A stretch of 38,115 nucleotides of DNA from an uncultured Bacteroidota bacterium (GCA_903919925.1 CAIXKO010000035.1:1-38115), one strand, 5' to 3'. Positions 1-7,411 are shown, numbered from the stretch's first letter. Notes: generated from the sequence alone by a model not told the origin. Made by a program: numbers and translations.

Positions 1-330
1 ACCTTGTCCAACGAAAAAAACAAGGTTGCACGCATTATGGATGGAATGCATCTGAGAGTTAAAGGGTTTATCGACATGAAGAAACTTTCACTGAGCCAAG
101 TTCTTATGCGCTCAAAAAGCGGTATAACCCAGTATATTCGGATCAAACAAGATCAATTAGTGCATTATGAGCAGGTTTCGGTATTAAAGGATCCGGTTAA
201 CATATTAAAGATGGGATACTCGATCTCCCTGAAAAACGGCAAGCCACTGAAATCTGTTGCTCAGGTACAAAGTGGCGATCAGATCACCACAAAACTATCC
301 GATGGACAAATTCATTCCATTACTGTATAA
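1..330 (+). CDS. xseA: Exodeoxyribonuclease VII large subunit, C-terminal fragment
   Basis: The reading frame is open from the first base and only the last ~109 residues are present, so the start lies outside the window. The C-terminal stretch with GYSIS, KSVAQ and SGDQITTKLSDG matches the usual end of XseA, where the chain closes with a 'GYSI...sGD.i...l.dG.i' segment after the coiled-coil region. In the family, XseA is the catalytic subunit of exonuclease VII, which degrades single-stranded DNA in the cytoplasm together with several XseB copies. The xseB gene lies 618 bp downstream, which supports the call. The two are normally adjacent; here a flavoprotein gene and a repeat array lie between them. 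The fragment lacks the OB-fold and catalytic domain, so activity cannot be judged. Confidence 0.88.
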   Translation, partial: TLSNEKNKVARIMDGMHLRVKGFIDMKKLSLSQVLMRSKSGITQYIRIKQDQLVHYEQVSVLKDPVNILKMGYSISLKNGKPLKSVAQVQSGDQITTKLSDGQIHSITV

Positions 331-348
331 ATCCGATACTTACCCTAT

Positions 349-813
349 ATGAACTTACGTCCCCGAATGCTCTCCAAAATTGATGAATTCGAAAAAATCA
401 TTAATGAAGCCCAGGTTTGTTATCTGGGAATGTCGGAAAGTGATCACCCTTATGTTTTACCGATGAACTTTACTTATGATCAGGGTGTTTTTTACTTGCA
501 TGCGGCACCCGAGGGCCATAAACTGGATGTGTTAATTGCTAATCCAAACGTTTGCATCAATTTCAATACCGGAAATGAACTATTCCACCGTCACAAAGAG
601 GTTGGCTGTTCATGGGGAATGAAGTTCAAAAGTGTCAATGTTTTTGGAAAGGCTTCTTTTATAAGCGATTATGCAGAGAAATATCGGATTATGCAATTGT
701 TCATGATCAAATTTGCCGGCGAGTCGTATGAATTTTCCGAACCGTCCATCCGCAATGTCGCAATTATCAGAGTGGACATCGAAAAAATGACCGGAAAGGT
801 TTACGGATATTAG
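349..813 (+). CDS. Pyridoxamine 5'-phosphate oxidase-like (Nim-type) flavin-binding protein
   Basis: This 154-residue protein has the layout of small split-barrel flavoproteins of the PNPOx-like/NimA group. An N-terminal helix is followed by a strand ending in CYLGMS, then YVLPMNF and FYLHAAPEGHK, a CINFNT strand, and a C-terminal half with CSWGMKFKSVNVFGKA. The order of LHaa.eG.K and SV.v.Gka is typical for the family, which binds FMN as a homodimer; relatives reduce nitroimidazoles or bind haem or F420. The substrate cannot be told from sequence. The start is the ATG 18 bp after xseA, so it is probably co-transcribed with the exonuclease genes. Its TAG stop supplies the first base of the 9-bp tandem array that follows. 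Family call is firm; specific function is unknown. Confidence 0.85.
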   Translation: MNLRPRMLSKIDEFEKIINEAQVCYLGMSESDHPYVLPMNFTYDQGVFYLHAAPEGHKLDVLIANPNVCINFNTGNELFHRHKEVGCSWGMKFKSVNVFGKASFISDYAEKYRIMQLFMIKFAGESYEFSEPSIRNVAIIRVDIEKMTGKVYGY

Positions 814-893
814 AACGTGAAGAGGGTAAAGATCGTGAAGAACGTGAAGAACGTGAAAAACGTGAAGAACGTGAAGAACGTGAAGGACGGGCA
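813..893 (+). repeat. 9-bp tandem array, consensus GAACGTGAA
   Basis: Nine consecutive 9-bp units run from 813 to 893. Five are exactly GAACGTGAA (813, 840, 849, 867, 876); others differ by one to three bases and the last (885) is degenerate. The first unit starts on the G of the preceding gene's TAG stop. There are no spacers between units, so this is not a CRISPR array. The same unit recurs inside the Tricorn-protease gene at 24181-24288. Confidence 0.95.
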
Positions 894-947
894 GGGAGTA
901 GTTTATTTGTGTTTTGTGTTTTGTCTTTTGTTATTTGTTTAAAAACT

Positions 948-1148
948 ATGGATGAAAAGGAAGTGACCTACAAGATGGCGATCGAAGAGATTGAAGCCAT
1001 TCTAAAAAAAATAGAAAAGCAGGATCTTGATGTTGACGACCTGGGGAATAAATTAAAACGGGTAAACGAGCTGGTTGGGATCTGCAAGAAGAAGCTACAC
1101 ACAGCCGCGAAAGAGGTAGAAAAGATATTGAATGAAATGGAGACCTGA
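948..1148 (+). CDS. xseB: Exodeoxyribonuclease VII small subunit
   Basis: A 66-residue, highly charged helical protein starting MDEKEVTYKMAIEEIEAIL, followed by LDVDDLGNKLKRVNELV and a C-terminal KKKLHTAAKEVEKILNEME. This is the XseB pattern: 'yeeAl.eLe.Iv..le....ldel...ye.g..L...C...L..ae.kv'. XseB packs along the XseA coiled coil and is needed for exonuclease VII function. The start chosen is the ATG at 948. A possible upstream extension to 909 would begin with a non-ATG codon and run through low-complexity sequence, so I reject it. The preceding 134 bp hold the GAACGTGAA array and a T/G-rich tail. Normal length for the family is 65-85 residues. Confidence 0.88.
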   Translation: MDEKEVTYKMAIEEIEAILKKIEKQDLDVDDLGNKLKRVNELVGICKKKLHTAAKEVEKILNEMET

Positions 1149-1191
1149 TGAGTTAATATTATTGTTAATGCGGTTGGTTGATTTCAGATTG

Positions 1192-1225
1192 TTGTATTCT
1201 ATTTAGGAGACTTTTCTATCTTTAC
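1192..1225 (+). promoter_or_regulatory. Candidate Bacteroidota promoter upstream of the TPR gene
   Basis: TATCTTTAC at 1217-1225 resembles the -7 box TAnnTTTG of Bacteroidota sigma-ABfr, with a TTG-containing element about 21 bp upstream (1192-1195). It sits ~50 bp before the TPR gene ATG, in a 127-bp gap after xseB. The last base of the -7 box deviates from consensus, so this is a candidate only. Confidence 0.4.
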
Positions 1226-1275
1226 GCCCTGAAAAACACTAACTAACTAATAAACTGACTAATAAATTGGCATCT

Positions 1276-2250
1276 ATGATGAAAGGAAAGAATTTGATCC
1301 GTGTTGCGCTGTTGAGCATTTTCTGTTTATTTTCGATTCAGATCATGCAAGCCCAGGATATTAACGAAGCAAAGGCTGCCTATAATGCAGCTATACAAAG
1401 TATGACCGCAGATCCCGCAGGTGCAATAAAATCGTTGGAATCCTGCATTTCGCTATGCGGAAAGATCGGAGCCCCGGCGGATTCTGTTAAAACCGCTGCA
1501 CGCTCAAAATTCTCAGAGACTTATTATAACCTGGCCATAAACCAGGCCAAGGAAAAGAACCTCGACGGAGCAATTGTAAATTTTAAAGAAGCTTTAAAAT
1601 ACGGTCGCGAGACAAACAATTCAGAGGTTGTAAAAAGGGCAACTCCAGCCTTGGTTCGTATTTATGCGATGCAGGCAAACGGATATGTTACGCAGAAAGA
1701 TGCCGTTAAGGCACAGGAATCTTTGAATCTGGCCCTCCAGCTTGATTCCACGAACGTTACAGTATGGCTGGTTCAAATGAAAATTTACCAGGACGCAGAT
1801 AATGCAGATGGAGTAGAATCTGCCATTCAGAAATGCGTAACAATCAGTAAGAACCCTAATGAAACCAGACAGGCTCAGCAATCGGGTGTAAAGTTTTTTC
1901 TCACCAGAGGTTCCAAAGCGGTAAATACCAGTAAATTCGATGAAGGTGTTATCAATCTGGAAAAAGCTCTTACTTATGATGCCGGTAATAAAGATGTACT
2001 TGCTTACCTGGCAAAAGCTTATAATGGGCTTTCGCAATGGGACAAGGCAATTGAAACCGCCAATAAAGGAATCGCTTTAGAAGAGGACGTCCCGGAAAAA
2101 GAGGCTAAATTTTGGTTCGAAGTTGGTTTAGCATACAAAGGTAAAGGCGACAAAACCAATGCTTGTGATTCTTTTAAGAAGGCGATGGTTGGACAATACG
2201 TTGAAAATGCCAAATATGAAATCGATGTTGCGCTCAAATGCGGAAAGTAA
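1276..2250 (+). CDS. Secreted tetratricopeptide-repeat protein
   Basis: A 324-residue protein beginning MMKGKN with a Sec signal peptide (LIRVALLSIFCLFSIQIMQA, probable cleavage after AQA near residue 27). The rest is helical, with several TPR-like hairpins: YYNLAINQAKEKNLDGAI near residues 82-99, a pair around 135-165, and a clear TPR pair near 215-260 (KFDEGVINLEKALTY and LAYLAKAYNGLSQWDKAI). A final hairpin (FWFEVGLAYKGKGDK...ACDSFKKAM) ends the chain. Such proteins are periplasmic or OM-facing scaffolds; no catalytic domain is visible. I chose the ATG at 1276; a TTG at 1267 gives a longer frame and the adjacent ATG at 1279 is equally possible. A strong terminator follows, so this is likely a single-gene transcript. 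No specific partner can be inferred. Confidence 0.8.
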   Translation: MMKGKNLIRVALLSIFCLFSIQIMQAQDINEAKAAYNAAIQSMTADPAGAIKSLESCISLCGKIGAPADSVKTAARSKFSETYYNLAINQAKEKNLDGAIVNFKEALKYGRETNNSEVVKRATPALVRIYAMQANGYVTQKDAVKAQESLNLALQLDSTNVTVWLVQMKIYQDADNADGVESAIQKCVTISKNPNETRQAQQSGVKFFLTRGSKAVNTSKFDEGVINLEKALTYDAGNKDVLAYLAKAYNGLSQWDKAIETANKGIALEEDVPEKEAKFWFEVGLAYKGKGDKTNACDSFKKAMVGQYVENAKYEIDVALKCGK

Positions 2251-2272
2251 TACTGGCTTTTAATAAAATAAG

Positions 2273-2305
2273 CATCCGTGATCAAAAGTCACGGATGTTT
2301 TTTTT
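2273..2305 (+). terminator. Rho-independent terminator after the TPR gene
   Basis: Perfect 9-bp stem CATCCGTGA (2273-2281) / TCACGGATG (2289-2297), 7-nt loop, then eight T residues (2298-2305). It lies 23 bp after the stop codon at 2250. A possible TACATT box follows the T-run directly at 2307. Confidence 0.93.
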
Positions 2306-2342
2306 GTACATTACTCTTCTTAACAAAAATAAGTATAACAAA

Positions 2343-3704
2343 GTGAAAAAACTGATATTCATAATTATAGTGCTTTTTGCCGGCACCATAATTCTCGATG
2401 CCCAGATCGTAAAAATCGCCTGTGTCGGCAATTCTATAACTTATGGTGCCGGAATCACGAATCGTGAAAAGCAGTCGTATCCCGCTCAGCTGCAGGCTTG
2501 GATGGGTTCAAAATATGAAGTCCGGAATTTTGGAGTTTCGGGTGCAACCATGCTACGCAAAGGGGATAAACCTTACTGGAATGAGCCTGAATATCAAGAA
2601 GTTTTGGACTTTAAACCAGATATAATTATTTTAAAGCTTGGGACCAATGATTCTAAACCGCAGAACTGGCAATTTGCCACGGAGTTTTCCAAGGATTATT
2701 CGGATATGGTTTTAATTTTCAAAGCATTAAAATCAAAACCACGTGTCATTCTTGCATTTCCTGTTCCTGTTTTTGCTACAAAATGGGGCATTTCGGACTC
2801 TATCGTAAAAGACAAGATTATTCCGATAATCAAGGAAGTCTCCAAAGCTACGAAATGCCAATATATCGATTTGTACACCCCACTTCTTCCGTTCAAATAT
2901 GCTTTTCCGGATGATATCCATCCAAACTCCATTGGCGCCTCTGTCATGGTTGAGGAGATCTATCGTGCGCTTTTTTACAAAGATAAGATGCACAGCTCCG
3001 GAAACCTCAACCTTTCGATTTTGCCGGTCCCCGGGGCTGAATGCCGCGGTGCCTCTGCTGGTTGGGGTGAAGGGAACGACTGGTTTTCTCAATTTGATGC
3101 CATCAACCAAATAGGAAAGGATCGCCCGGTTGATCTGGTTTTGCTCGGCAATTCAATCACTCAGGGCTGGGGCGGCCAGGGCCGTAAGGTGTGGACCGTG
3201 AATCCTGAATTATGGGATCTCCTTTTCAAACCACTCAATTCCGCTAACTTCGGTATCTCCGGTGATAGAACCCAAAATATCCTCTGGCGGATACAAAATG
3301 GAAACTTCGATAAGATTAAACCCAAAGTAGTTGTACTCGAAATCGGGGTCAATAACTTCGCTTATAATAGTGCCAAAGAGATCGCCGATGGAATTAAATC
3401 CATTGTCCGTGCATTGCAGAAAAAAGTTCCGGCTGCAAAAATATTATTGTACGGTCCTCTGCCAACCGGCAAAGACAAAACCGACCCTAACCGATTAAAG
3501 TACAAAGAAATACATCAATTGATCCAGGTATTAAATAATGGAAAGAGTGTTATTTATCAAAATCTGAATAAATTATTCATCAATTCCGATGGGACTCTGG
3601 TACCCGGACTTCTTGCAGGCGACGGTATTCACCTCACGGCTGAAGGATACCGTGCATGGGCCGATGTTTTGATCCCTGCCGCCAACAATATGTTAAAGAA
3701 ATAG
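2343..3704 (+). CDS. Secreted tandem SGNH/GDSL hydrolase (two esterase domains)
   Basis: With the GTG start at 2343 the protein has 453 residues and a signal peptide (KKLIFIIIVLFAGTIILDAQ). Upstream in-frame starts would place the terminator region inside the gene, so I reject them. Two complete SGNH domains follow. Domain 1 (~22-215) has GNSITYG with Ser31, LGTND with Asn102, and DDIHPN with Asp190/His193. Domain 2 (~245-450) has GNSITQG with Ser271, GISGDRTQ, GVNN (Asn337), and DGIHLT with Asp427/His430; it resembles PAF-acetylhydrolase-like GDSL enzymes. Both carry all four blocks, so both should be active, probably deacylating or deacetylating a glycan or lipid outside the cytoplasm. Substrate is not predictable. 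No polysaccharide-utilisation genes lie next to it. Confidence 0.88.
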   Translation: MKKLIFIIIVLFAGTIILDAQIVKIACVGNSITYGAGITNREKQSYPAQLQAWMGSKYEVRNFGVSGATMLRKGDKPYWNEPEYQEVLDFKPDIIILKLGTNDSKPQNWQFATEFSKDYSDMVLIFKALKSKPRVILAFPVPVFATKWGISDSIVKDKIIPIIKEVSKATKCQYIDLYTPLLPFKYAFPDDIHPNSIGASVMVEEIYRALFYKDKMHSSGNLNLSILPVPGAECRGASAGWGEGNDWFSQFDAINQIGKDRPVDLVLLGNSITQGWGGQGRKVWTVNPELWDLLFKPLNSANFGISGDRTQNILWRIQNGNFDKIKPKVVVLEIGVNNFAYNSAKEIADGIKSIVRALQKKVPAAKILLYGPLPTGKDKTDPNRLKYKEIHQLIQVLNNGKSVIYQNLNKLFINSDGTLVPGLLAGDGIHLTAEGYRAWADVLIPAANNMLKK

Positions 3705-3733
3705 TAGTTTTTGCTTTAGATAATAGTTTGAAT

Positions 3734-4300
3734 ATGAAAACCCGAATTCCACTGCTTCTCTGCCTGGTACAATTAACATTATTTACCGTTGCCCAGGAGC
3801 CGGCAAAACCCGTAGTAAAGCCTGTTCAGTTTTTCGCCGGTATCCAGCCAGGTTTAACCATCGTGCCATTTGATGAATACCGGTCGGCTTTTGATATTAA
3901 CGTCATCCCCATTACCATAGAATATGCGATGAACCGCCATTGGGCACTGCGCGTTCATGCGATTTGGGACATTGAGGTGCGGCCCGATAATTACCCGGTG
4001 GTGCTATCAACGGTAGGGGTTGAATTTGCCGCACATTATTATTTAGCCCTAAAAAACAGTGAAGAGGGTCACCGGGGCTTTTTTGTAGCGCCTGTTATAA
4101 CTCCAGCCTACCATAAGTTAAATAACTTCTATTCGCTGGGAATCGGGGGGGAGGCAGGTTTTTCATTCCTTTTTGGAAACAAATGGAGCATCAGCTTAAG
4201 CGCACAAGCCGGAACCAAACTTCAAAAAGAATCCAGCAATCCATACATGCGAATAATCCCCTACTCTATTCCTGTTATTGCTATTGGTATCTGGCTATAA
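3734..4300 (+). CDS. Small outer-membrane beta-barrel-like protein
   Basis: A 188-residue protein starting MKTRIPLLLCLVQLTLFTVA with a signal peptide cleaved near AQ|EP. The mature part alternates polar and hydrophobic residues typical of 8-strand OM barrels (FFAGIQPGLTIVPF, HWALRVHAIWDIEV, GVEFAAHYYLAL, SLGIGGEAGFSFLFG, WSISLSAQAGT) and ends in a hydrophobic strand IPVIAIGIWL. It resembles the generic Bacteroidota 'outer membrane beta-barrel' group, which has no known specific activity. It follows the SGNH hydrolase by 29 bp, so the two are probably co-transcribed. Its TAA stop overlaps the convergent TonB-receptor gene by 6 bp. I do not recognise a precise family. Confidence 0.65.
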   Translation: MKTRIPLLLCLVQLTLFTVAQEPAKPVVKPVQFFAGIQPGLTIVPFDEYRSAFDINVIPITIEYAMNRHWALRVHAIWDIEVRPDNYPVVLSTVGVEFAAHYYLALKNSEEGHRGFFVAPVITPAYHKLNNFYSLGIGGEAGFSFLFGNKWSISLSAQAGTKLQKESSNPYMRIIPYSIPVIAIGIWL

Positions 4301-6661
4301 CCTGATCCTGATGCCACCCATGAAATTAATGCCTGCCTGTGGGAAATACCCATCCATTTTGCCTCGCTGCCCTTGAGCATAAAAGCTGTAAACCCAGGCG
4401 TTTGTTTCATACTGGTGATTCAGCAAATTGTTAATCTGGAAAAACAACACCACCTCATTTACTTTTACTGGCTTTAATGTCCAGGAAAGTGAAATGTTAT
4501 TAATCCAGTACGGGTCAAGGGAACGGCTCACATCCGATGTATTGTCGATAAATTGACGGCCAACGTAGCGGCTATCCAGCATAAAGCGCAAATCCTTTAA
4601 TATCAGCCAGGTTAACCGACCCCCAGTGATCAGATTAGGGGAAAAGGCCAGATCTGTTGTCCCTAAACTGGTGGTTCTCTGTAAACCAGTGTCCCAATCG
4701 TCGATATACTCTTTGAAATCCCGGATCTTATTACGACTCAAGGTCATGTTAAGCTCAACCTGAATAGACTTTACGGGATTAACCTTTACTGATGATTCGA
4801 ATCCGGCCCGGTAGCTGGATGCAACATTCACCATTATGGGAGCGCCAACATCATTGATCTGCCCGGTAAGGATCAATTGATCAACGTAATCCATCAAATA
4901 AATAGTAAAGTTTGCCGTTAACGCTCCTAATTTCAGCTGATAACCAAGCTCCAAATCGCGAAGAATCTCAGGTTTGATGATCTGGTTAGCTGGTGCATCG
5001 ATAAAGTTACTTCGCGCAGGCTCACGGTGTGCGATCGAATAGCTAATGATAGACCTCTGGTTATCATCAATATCGAAGGTAAAGCCCATTTTGGGATTTA
5101 AAAAGTGATAAAGATGACGCTGAGTAATGTTGATCAGGTTGTCATCAATACCAGAAATCCTGTAGTTTATGAGACGATATTGAACATCAGCATACCAGGC
5201 AACTCTGGGGAACAGTTGGTAGTTGATTTTAATAAATTGATTGACGTCAGTTTTAACTCCCTGATTGAAATAATATTCATGATCAGGTCCGGCATTGGAC
5301 GTATATTTAGCCCAGATAACTCTGCCGAAATGATCACCGGTATATTGATTGATGCCACCGCCAGCGGTCAGGTTGAAAACTTTTCGATGGAAATTCAGGC
5401 TATAAACGCCTCCGTAAAAATCGTTTCTTAGCCATTTTCTACGAACAAGATCACTTTGAGTTATTGTGTCAGCACTCATAATAACGGGGCTGATCAGGTA
5501 ATCAGCCAATTTTTCACCTTCTCTGTACTGCTCATAATAACCGGCACCACCCGTATAGTGTAGTGCTGATGAAAAATCCAGATTTGCGCTAATCTGCCGT
5601 GACCAGTGAATCTGTGCATTATTCTGCTGATAATCATCCACTTCATCCTGGTAAGTATAAGGATTATAGGTTCTGTTTGTTTGAAGCATCTCTGAGGGAA
5701 CCCCTCCCCAGGCCTGGTAAGTTCTCTCCTTTCCGGAGAAGAAAGTTGCTTTAAGGATATTTCTTTTAGAGAAGTATCCAGCTGAAACGTAATAAGATCC
5801 CATATCCGTGAATGCGCGATCAATAAATCCGTCAGAGTGTATTTTCGATAGGCGAACATCCATTGTAAAATGGTTACTGATCAGTCCGGTGGAAGCTTTA
5901 ATATTCGTTTTCCAGGTATTGAAAGAACCAGCCGAGGCGTCAAACTCTGCTGAGGGCTTGCTATTGAGCGTTGAAGTCTGAAAATTTATGTTGGCTCCAA
6001 ACGCAGCGGCACCTTGAGAGGAAGAGCCCACTCCCCGCTGTACCTGAATATTGTCGGTCGAGGAAGTAATATCAGGGATATCCACCCAATAAACTTCATG
6101 GGACTCACTATCATTGAACGGAACCCCGTTGATGGTTACATTAATTCGGGAAGCGTCCGTTCCACGGATCCGTAATGCCGAATACCCGATGCCGGTACCT
6201 GCGTCCGATGTTGCAACCACCGAGGGGGTATTTAAAAGGAGAAAAGGGATATCAAGGGTTTGGTTGCTTGCCATAATATCGTCCCGACTGAGATTAGTAT
6301 GGGTTACCGGATCGGTTCGATTTGCCCGATTTCCCCTGATAATCACCTCCTCCCCAAGAATCGCCGAAGGTAACAGCTTGATTTGAAGTTTGGCAGAAGT
6401 GGTTATATCCAAGCGGTATTCCAATTTATGGTAACCAAGAAAGGAGAAGAAAAGCGTATATTTCCCGGGATGCAAACCTTTAAGAATGAAAGTTCCGTCT
6501 GCTTTTGTCATCACGCCAAAAAAAGTTTGGTCAACTACCACATTTGCCCCTGCCAGAGGCTGATCCTGTTCGTCAGTAACTGTCCCGGATATAGTCAGCT
6601 GCGCTGCAACTGACAGCGTAACGAAGCAGGATACTGCAAAAAGCACAATCCTTTTAACCAT
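4295..6661 (-). CDS. TonB-dependent outer-membrane receptor, TPP-riboswitch controlled (probable thiamine-compound receptor)
   Basis: A 788-residue TonB-dependent receptor. The N-terminus has a signal peptide (RIVLFAVSCFVTLSVAAQ), then a carboxypeptidase-regulatory-like domain (~20-100: ISGTVTDEQDQPLAGANV, GTFILKGLHPGKY, FSFLGY). A plug domain follows (~125-230) with LLLNTPSVVATSD, YSALRIRGTD, VTINGVPFND and IQVQRGVG. The rest is a 22-strand-type barrel with long polar loops (GFTFDIDDNQRSIISYSIAHREP, NNLLNHQYETNAWVYSFY). The 5' leader contains a full TPP riboswitch, so expression should fall when thiamine pyrophosphate is plentiful. TPP-regulated receptors of this kind are known in Bacteroidota as predicted thiamine transport receptors; the substrate is inferred from regulation, not from the protein. 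No SusD partner or inner-membrane transporter is next to it. Confidence 0.9.
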   Translation of the reverse strand: MVKRIVLFAVSCFVTLSVAAQLTISGTVTDEQDQPLAGANVVVDQTFFGVMTKADGTFILKGLHPGKYTLFFSFLGYHKLEYRLDITTSAKLQIKLLPSAILGEEVIIRGNRANRTDPVTHTNLSRDDIMASNQTLDIPFLLLNTPSVVATSDAGTGIGYSALRIRGTDASRINVTINGVPFNDSESHEVYWVDIPDITSSTDNIQVQRGVGSSSQGAAAFGANINFQTSTLNSKPSAEFDASAGSFNTWKTNIKASTGLISNHFTMDVRLSKIHSDGFIDRAFTDMGSYYVSAGYFSKRNILKATFFSGKERTYQAWGGVPSEMLQTNRTYNPYTYQDEVDDYQQNNAQIHWSRQISANLDFSSALHYTGGAGYYEQYREGEKLADYLISPVIMSADTITQSDLVRRKWLRNDFYGGVYSLNFHRKVFNLTAGGGINQYTGDHFGRVIWAKYTSNAGPDHEYYFNQGVKTDVNQFIKINYQLFPRVAWYADVQYRLINYRISGIDDNLINITQRHLYHFLNPKMGFTFDIDDNQRSIISYSIAHREPARSNFIDAPANQIIKPEILRDLELGYQLKLGALTANFTIYLMDYVDQLILTGQINDVGAPIMVNVASSYRAGFESSVKVNPVKSIQVELNMTLSRNKIRDFKEYIDDWDTGLQRTTSLGTTDLAFSPNLITGGRLTWLILKDLRFMLDSRYVGRQFIDNTSDVSRSLDPYWINNISLSWTLKPVKVNEVVLFFQINNLLNHQYETNAWVYSFYAQGQRGKMDGYFPQAGINFMGGIRIRL

Positions 6662-6700
6662 CGTATTTATTTATATAGCCAGGCCATAAGTCCCCGTGGC

Positions 6701-6780
6701 CACTCTCCCTTCGCCGGCATTACCCGGATCAGGTTCTAAGGGTATGATCTCAGCCCGTAATTTTAAGGCACCCCTAGAGG
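6701..6780 (-). promoter_or_regulatory. TPP riboswitch (THI element) in the leader of the TonB receptor gene
   Basis: Read on the minus strand, the leader has the conserved THI-box blocks in order: CTAGGGGTGCC, GGGCTGAGATCATACCC, TTAGAACCTGATCCGGGTAA, and TGCCGGCGAAGGGAG. CUGAGA and ACCUGAUCCGGGUAAUGCCGGCGAAGGGA are the pyrimidine- and pyrophosphate-sensor signatures. About 40 nt separate it from the ATG at 6661; that stretch contains a short GGCCA/TGGCC inverted repeat but no U-run. Control is therefore more likely at translation start than by an intrinsic terminator. Confidence 0.96.
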
Positions 6781-6786
6781 ACGGCA

Positions 6787-6794
6787 CAAATGTA
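6787..6794 (-). promoter_or_regulatory. -7 box TACATTTG for the riboswitch transcript
   Basis: TACATTTG is an exact TAnnTTTG match on the minus strand, placed so that transcription would start a few bases before the riboswitch. Its 5' T lies at the end of the T-run of the thioredoxin terminator, so the two signals overlap. No clear -33 TTTG is seen; a T-rich stretch in the hairpin loop takes that place. Confidence 0.55.
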
Positions 6795-6829
6795 AAAAAA
6801 GCCGACCGGAAAAAAAATCTCCGGCCGGC
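6794..6829 (-). terminator. Rho-independent terminator of the thioredoxin gene
   Basis: On the minus strand: 9-bp stem GCCGGCCGG / CCGGTCGGC (one G-U pair), 11-nt T-rich loop, then seven T residues (6800-6794). It lies ~34 bp after the thioredoxin stop and immediately before the promoter of the riboswitch transcript. Confidence 0.9.
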
Positions 6830-6862
6830 TAAACCCAAACCAAACAAACCAAAATCACAAAC

Positions 6863-7237
6863 CTAATCTAAATCAACCAAATCGACTTTCAACACCTCAG
6901 AAAATGCCTGCTTAAATGAATCCTTTGGCATTGCGCCCTTGGCCATTGCAGGTTGTCCTTCTAAGGGAATAAATAATATCGAAGGGATGCTTTGTATGGC
7001 AAACATGCCAGCTAATTCCCTTTCTGCCTCAGTATCAACTTTGAAAATATCAACTTTTCCATTGTACTCAACTGCAAGATCCTCTAAAACCGGTGCAACC
7101 ATTTTGCATGGGCCGCACCAATCGGCGTAAAAATCAATCACTGCAGGAAGAGTACCCTCGAACTTCCATTCCTTGTTTTTTTCGAAGTCGAAAACTTTCT
7201 GTTTAAATGTTTCCAACGTTAGATGCTCAAGTGCCAT
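6863..7237 (-). CDS. trxA: Thioredoxin
   Basis: A 124-residue thioredoxin with the classic active site: VIDFYADWCGPCKMVAPVLEDLA, Cys41 and Cys44. It continues with VDIFKVDTEAERELAGMFAIQSIPSILFIP (cis-Pro region 'IPSILF') and a C-terminal helix. There is no signal peptide, so it should act as a cytoplasmic disulfide reductase with thioredoxin reductase. The N-terminal helix (EHLTLETFKQKVFDFEKNKEW) is slightly longer than in E. coli TrxA (108 aa) and fits Bacteroidota TrxA. The start is an ATG preceded by a purine-rich GGGGAAGG tract that could serve as a ribosome-binding site. It ends in its own terminator and is divergent from cca. Confidence 0.93.
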   Translation of the reverse strand: MALEHLTLETFKQKVFDFEKNKEWKFEGTLPAVIDFYADWCGPCKMVAPVLEDLAVEYNGKVDIFKVDTEAERELAGMFAIQSIPSILFIPLEGQPAMAKGAMPKDSFKQAFSEVLKVDLVDLD

Positions 7238-7316
7238 TTTTTTTCCTTCCCCTTTTTCTAATTAGTTAGACAATTTTACTAAAAAAATGTTTAATGCCGA
7301 AAGAAAAATCAGTCGG

Positions 7317-7324
7317 CAAATTTA
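7317..7324 (-). promoter_or_regulatory. Candidate -7 box TAAATTTG upstream of thioredoxin
   Basis: TAAATTTG on the minus strand matches TAnnTTTG exactly; TTGATA lies ~23 bp further upstream. It would give an ~75-nt leader for the thioredoxin gene. The region is AT-rich, so chance matches are possible. Confidence 0.4.
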
Positions 7325-7385
7325 AATATTTACATGATTGGATATATCAATATCTGTGCATTTCTCCATCGCACCTAAAAATTGG

Positions 7386-7393
7386 TAATTTTG
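7386..7393 (+). promoter_or_regulatory. Candidate -7 box TAATTTTG upstream of the CCA-adding enzyme gene
   Basis: TAATTTTG matches TAnnTTTG exactly and ends 18 bp before the chosen ATG at 7412. The same octamer with a similar distance to the ATG occurs at 15172-15179. No clear -33 box is seen. Its position argues against the longer TTG start at 7382. Confidence 0.5.
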
Positions 7394-7411
7394 TCAGCCA
7401 TAAATAATGAT

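Noticed and set aside
813-893. CRISPR-like array
   Set aside because: Units are 9 bp and contiguous with no unique spacers; no cas genes are in the window. It is a simple tandem repeat. The same holds for the arrays at 32089-32144 and 36912-37023.
4295-6661. SusC-type receptor of a polysaccharide utilisation locus
   Set aside because: No SusD gene or glycoside hydrolase lies beside it and control is by a TPP riboswitch, so a vitamin receptor fits better.
6662-6700. Intrinsic terminator as the riboswitch expression platform
   Set aside because: Only a 5-bp GGCCA/TGGCC inverted repeat is seen and no U-run follows; a translational mechanism is more likely.
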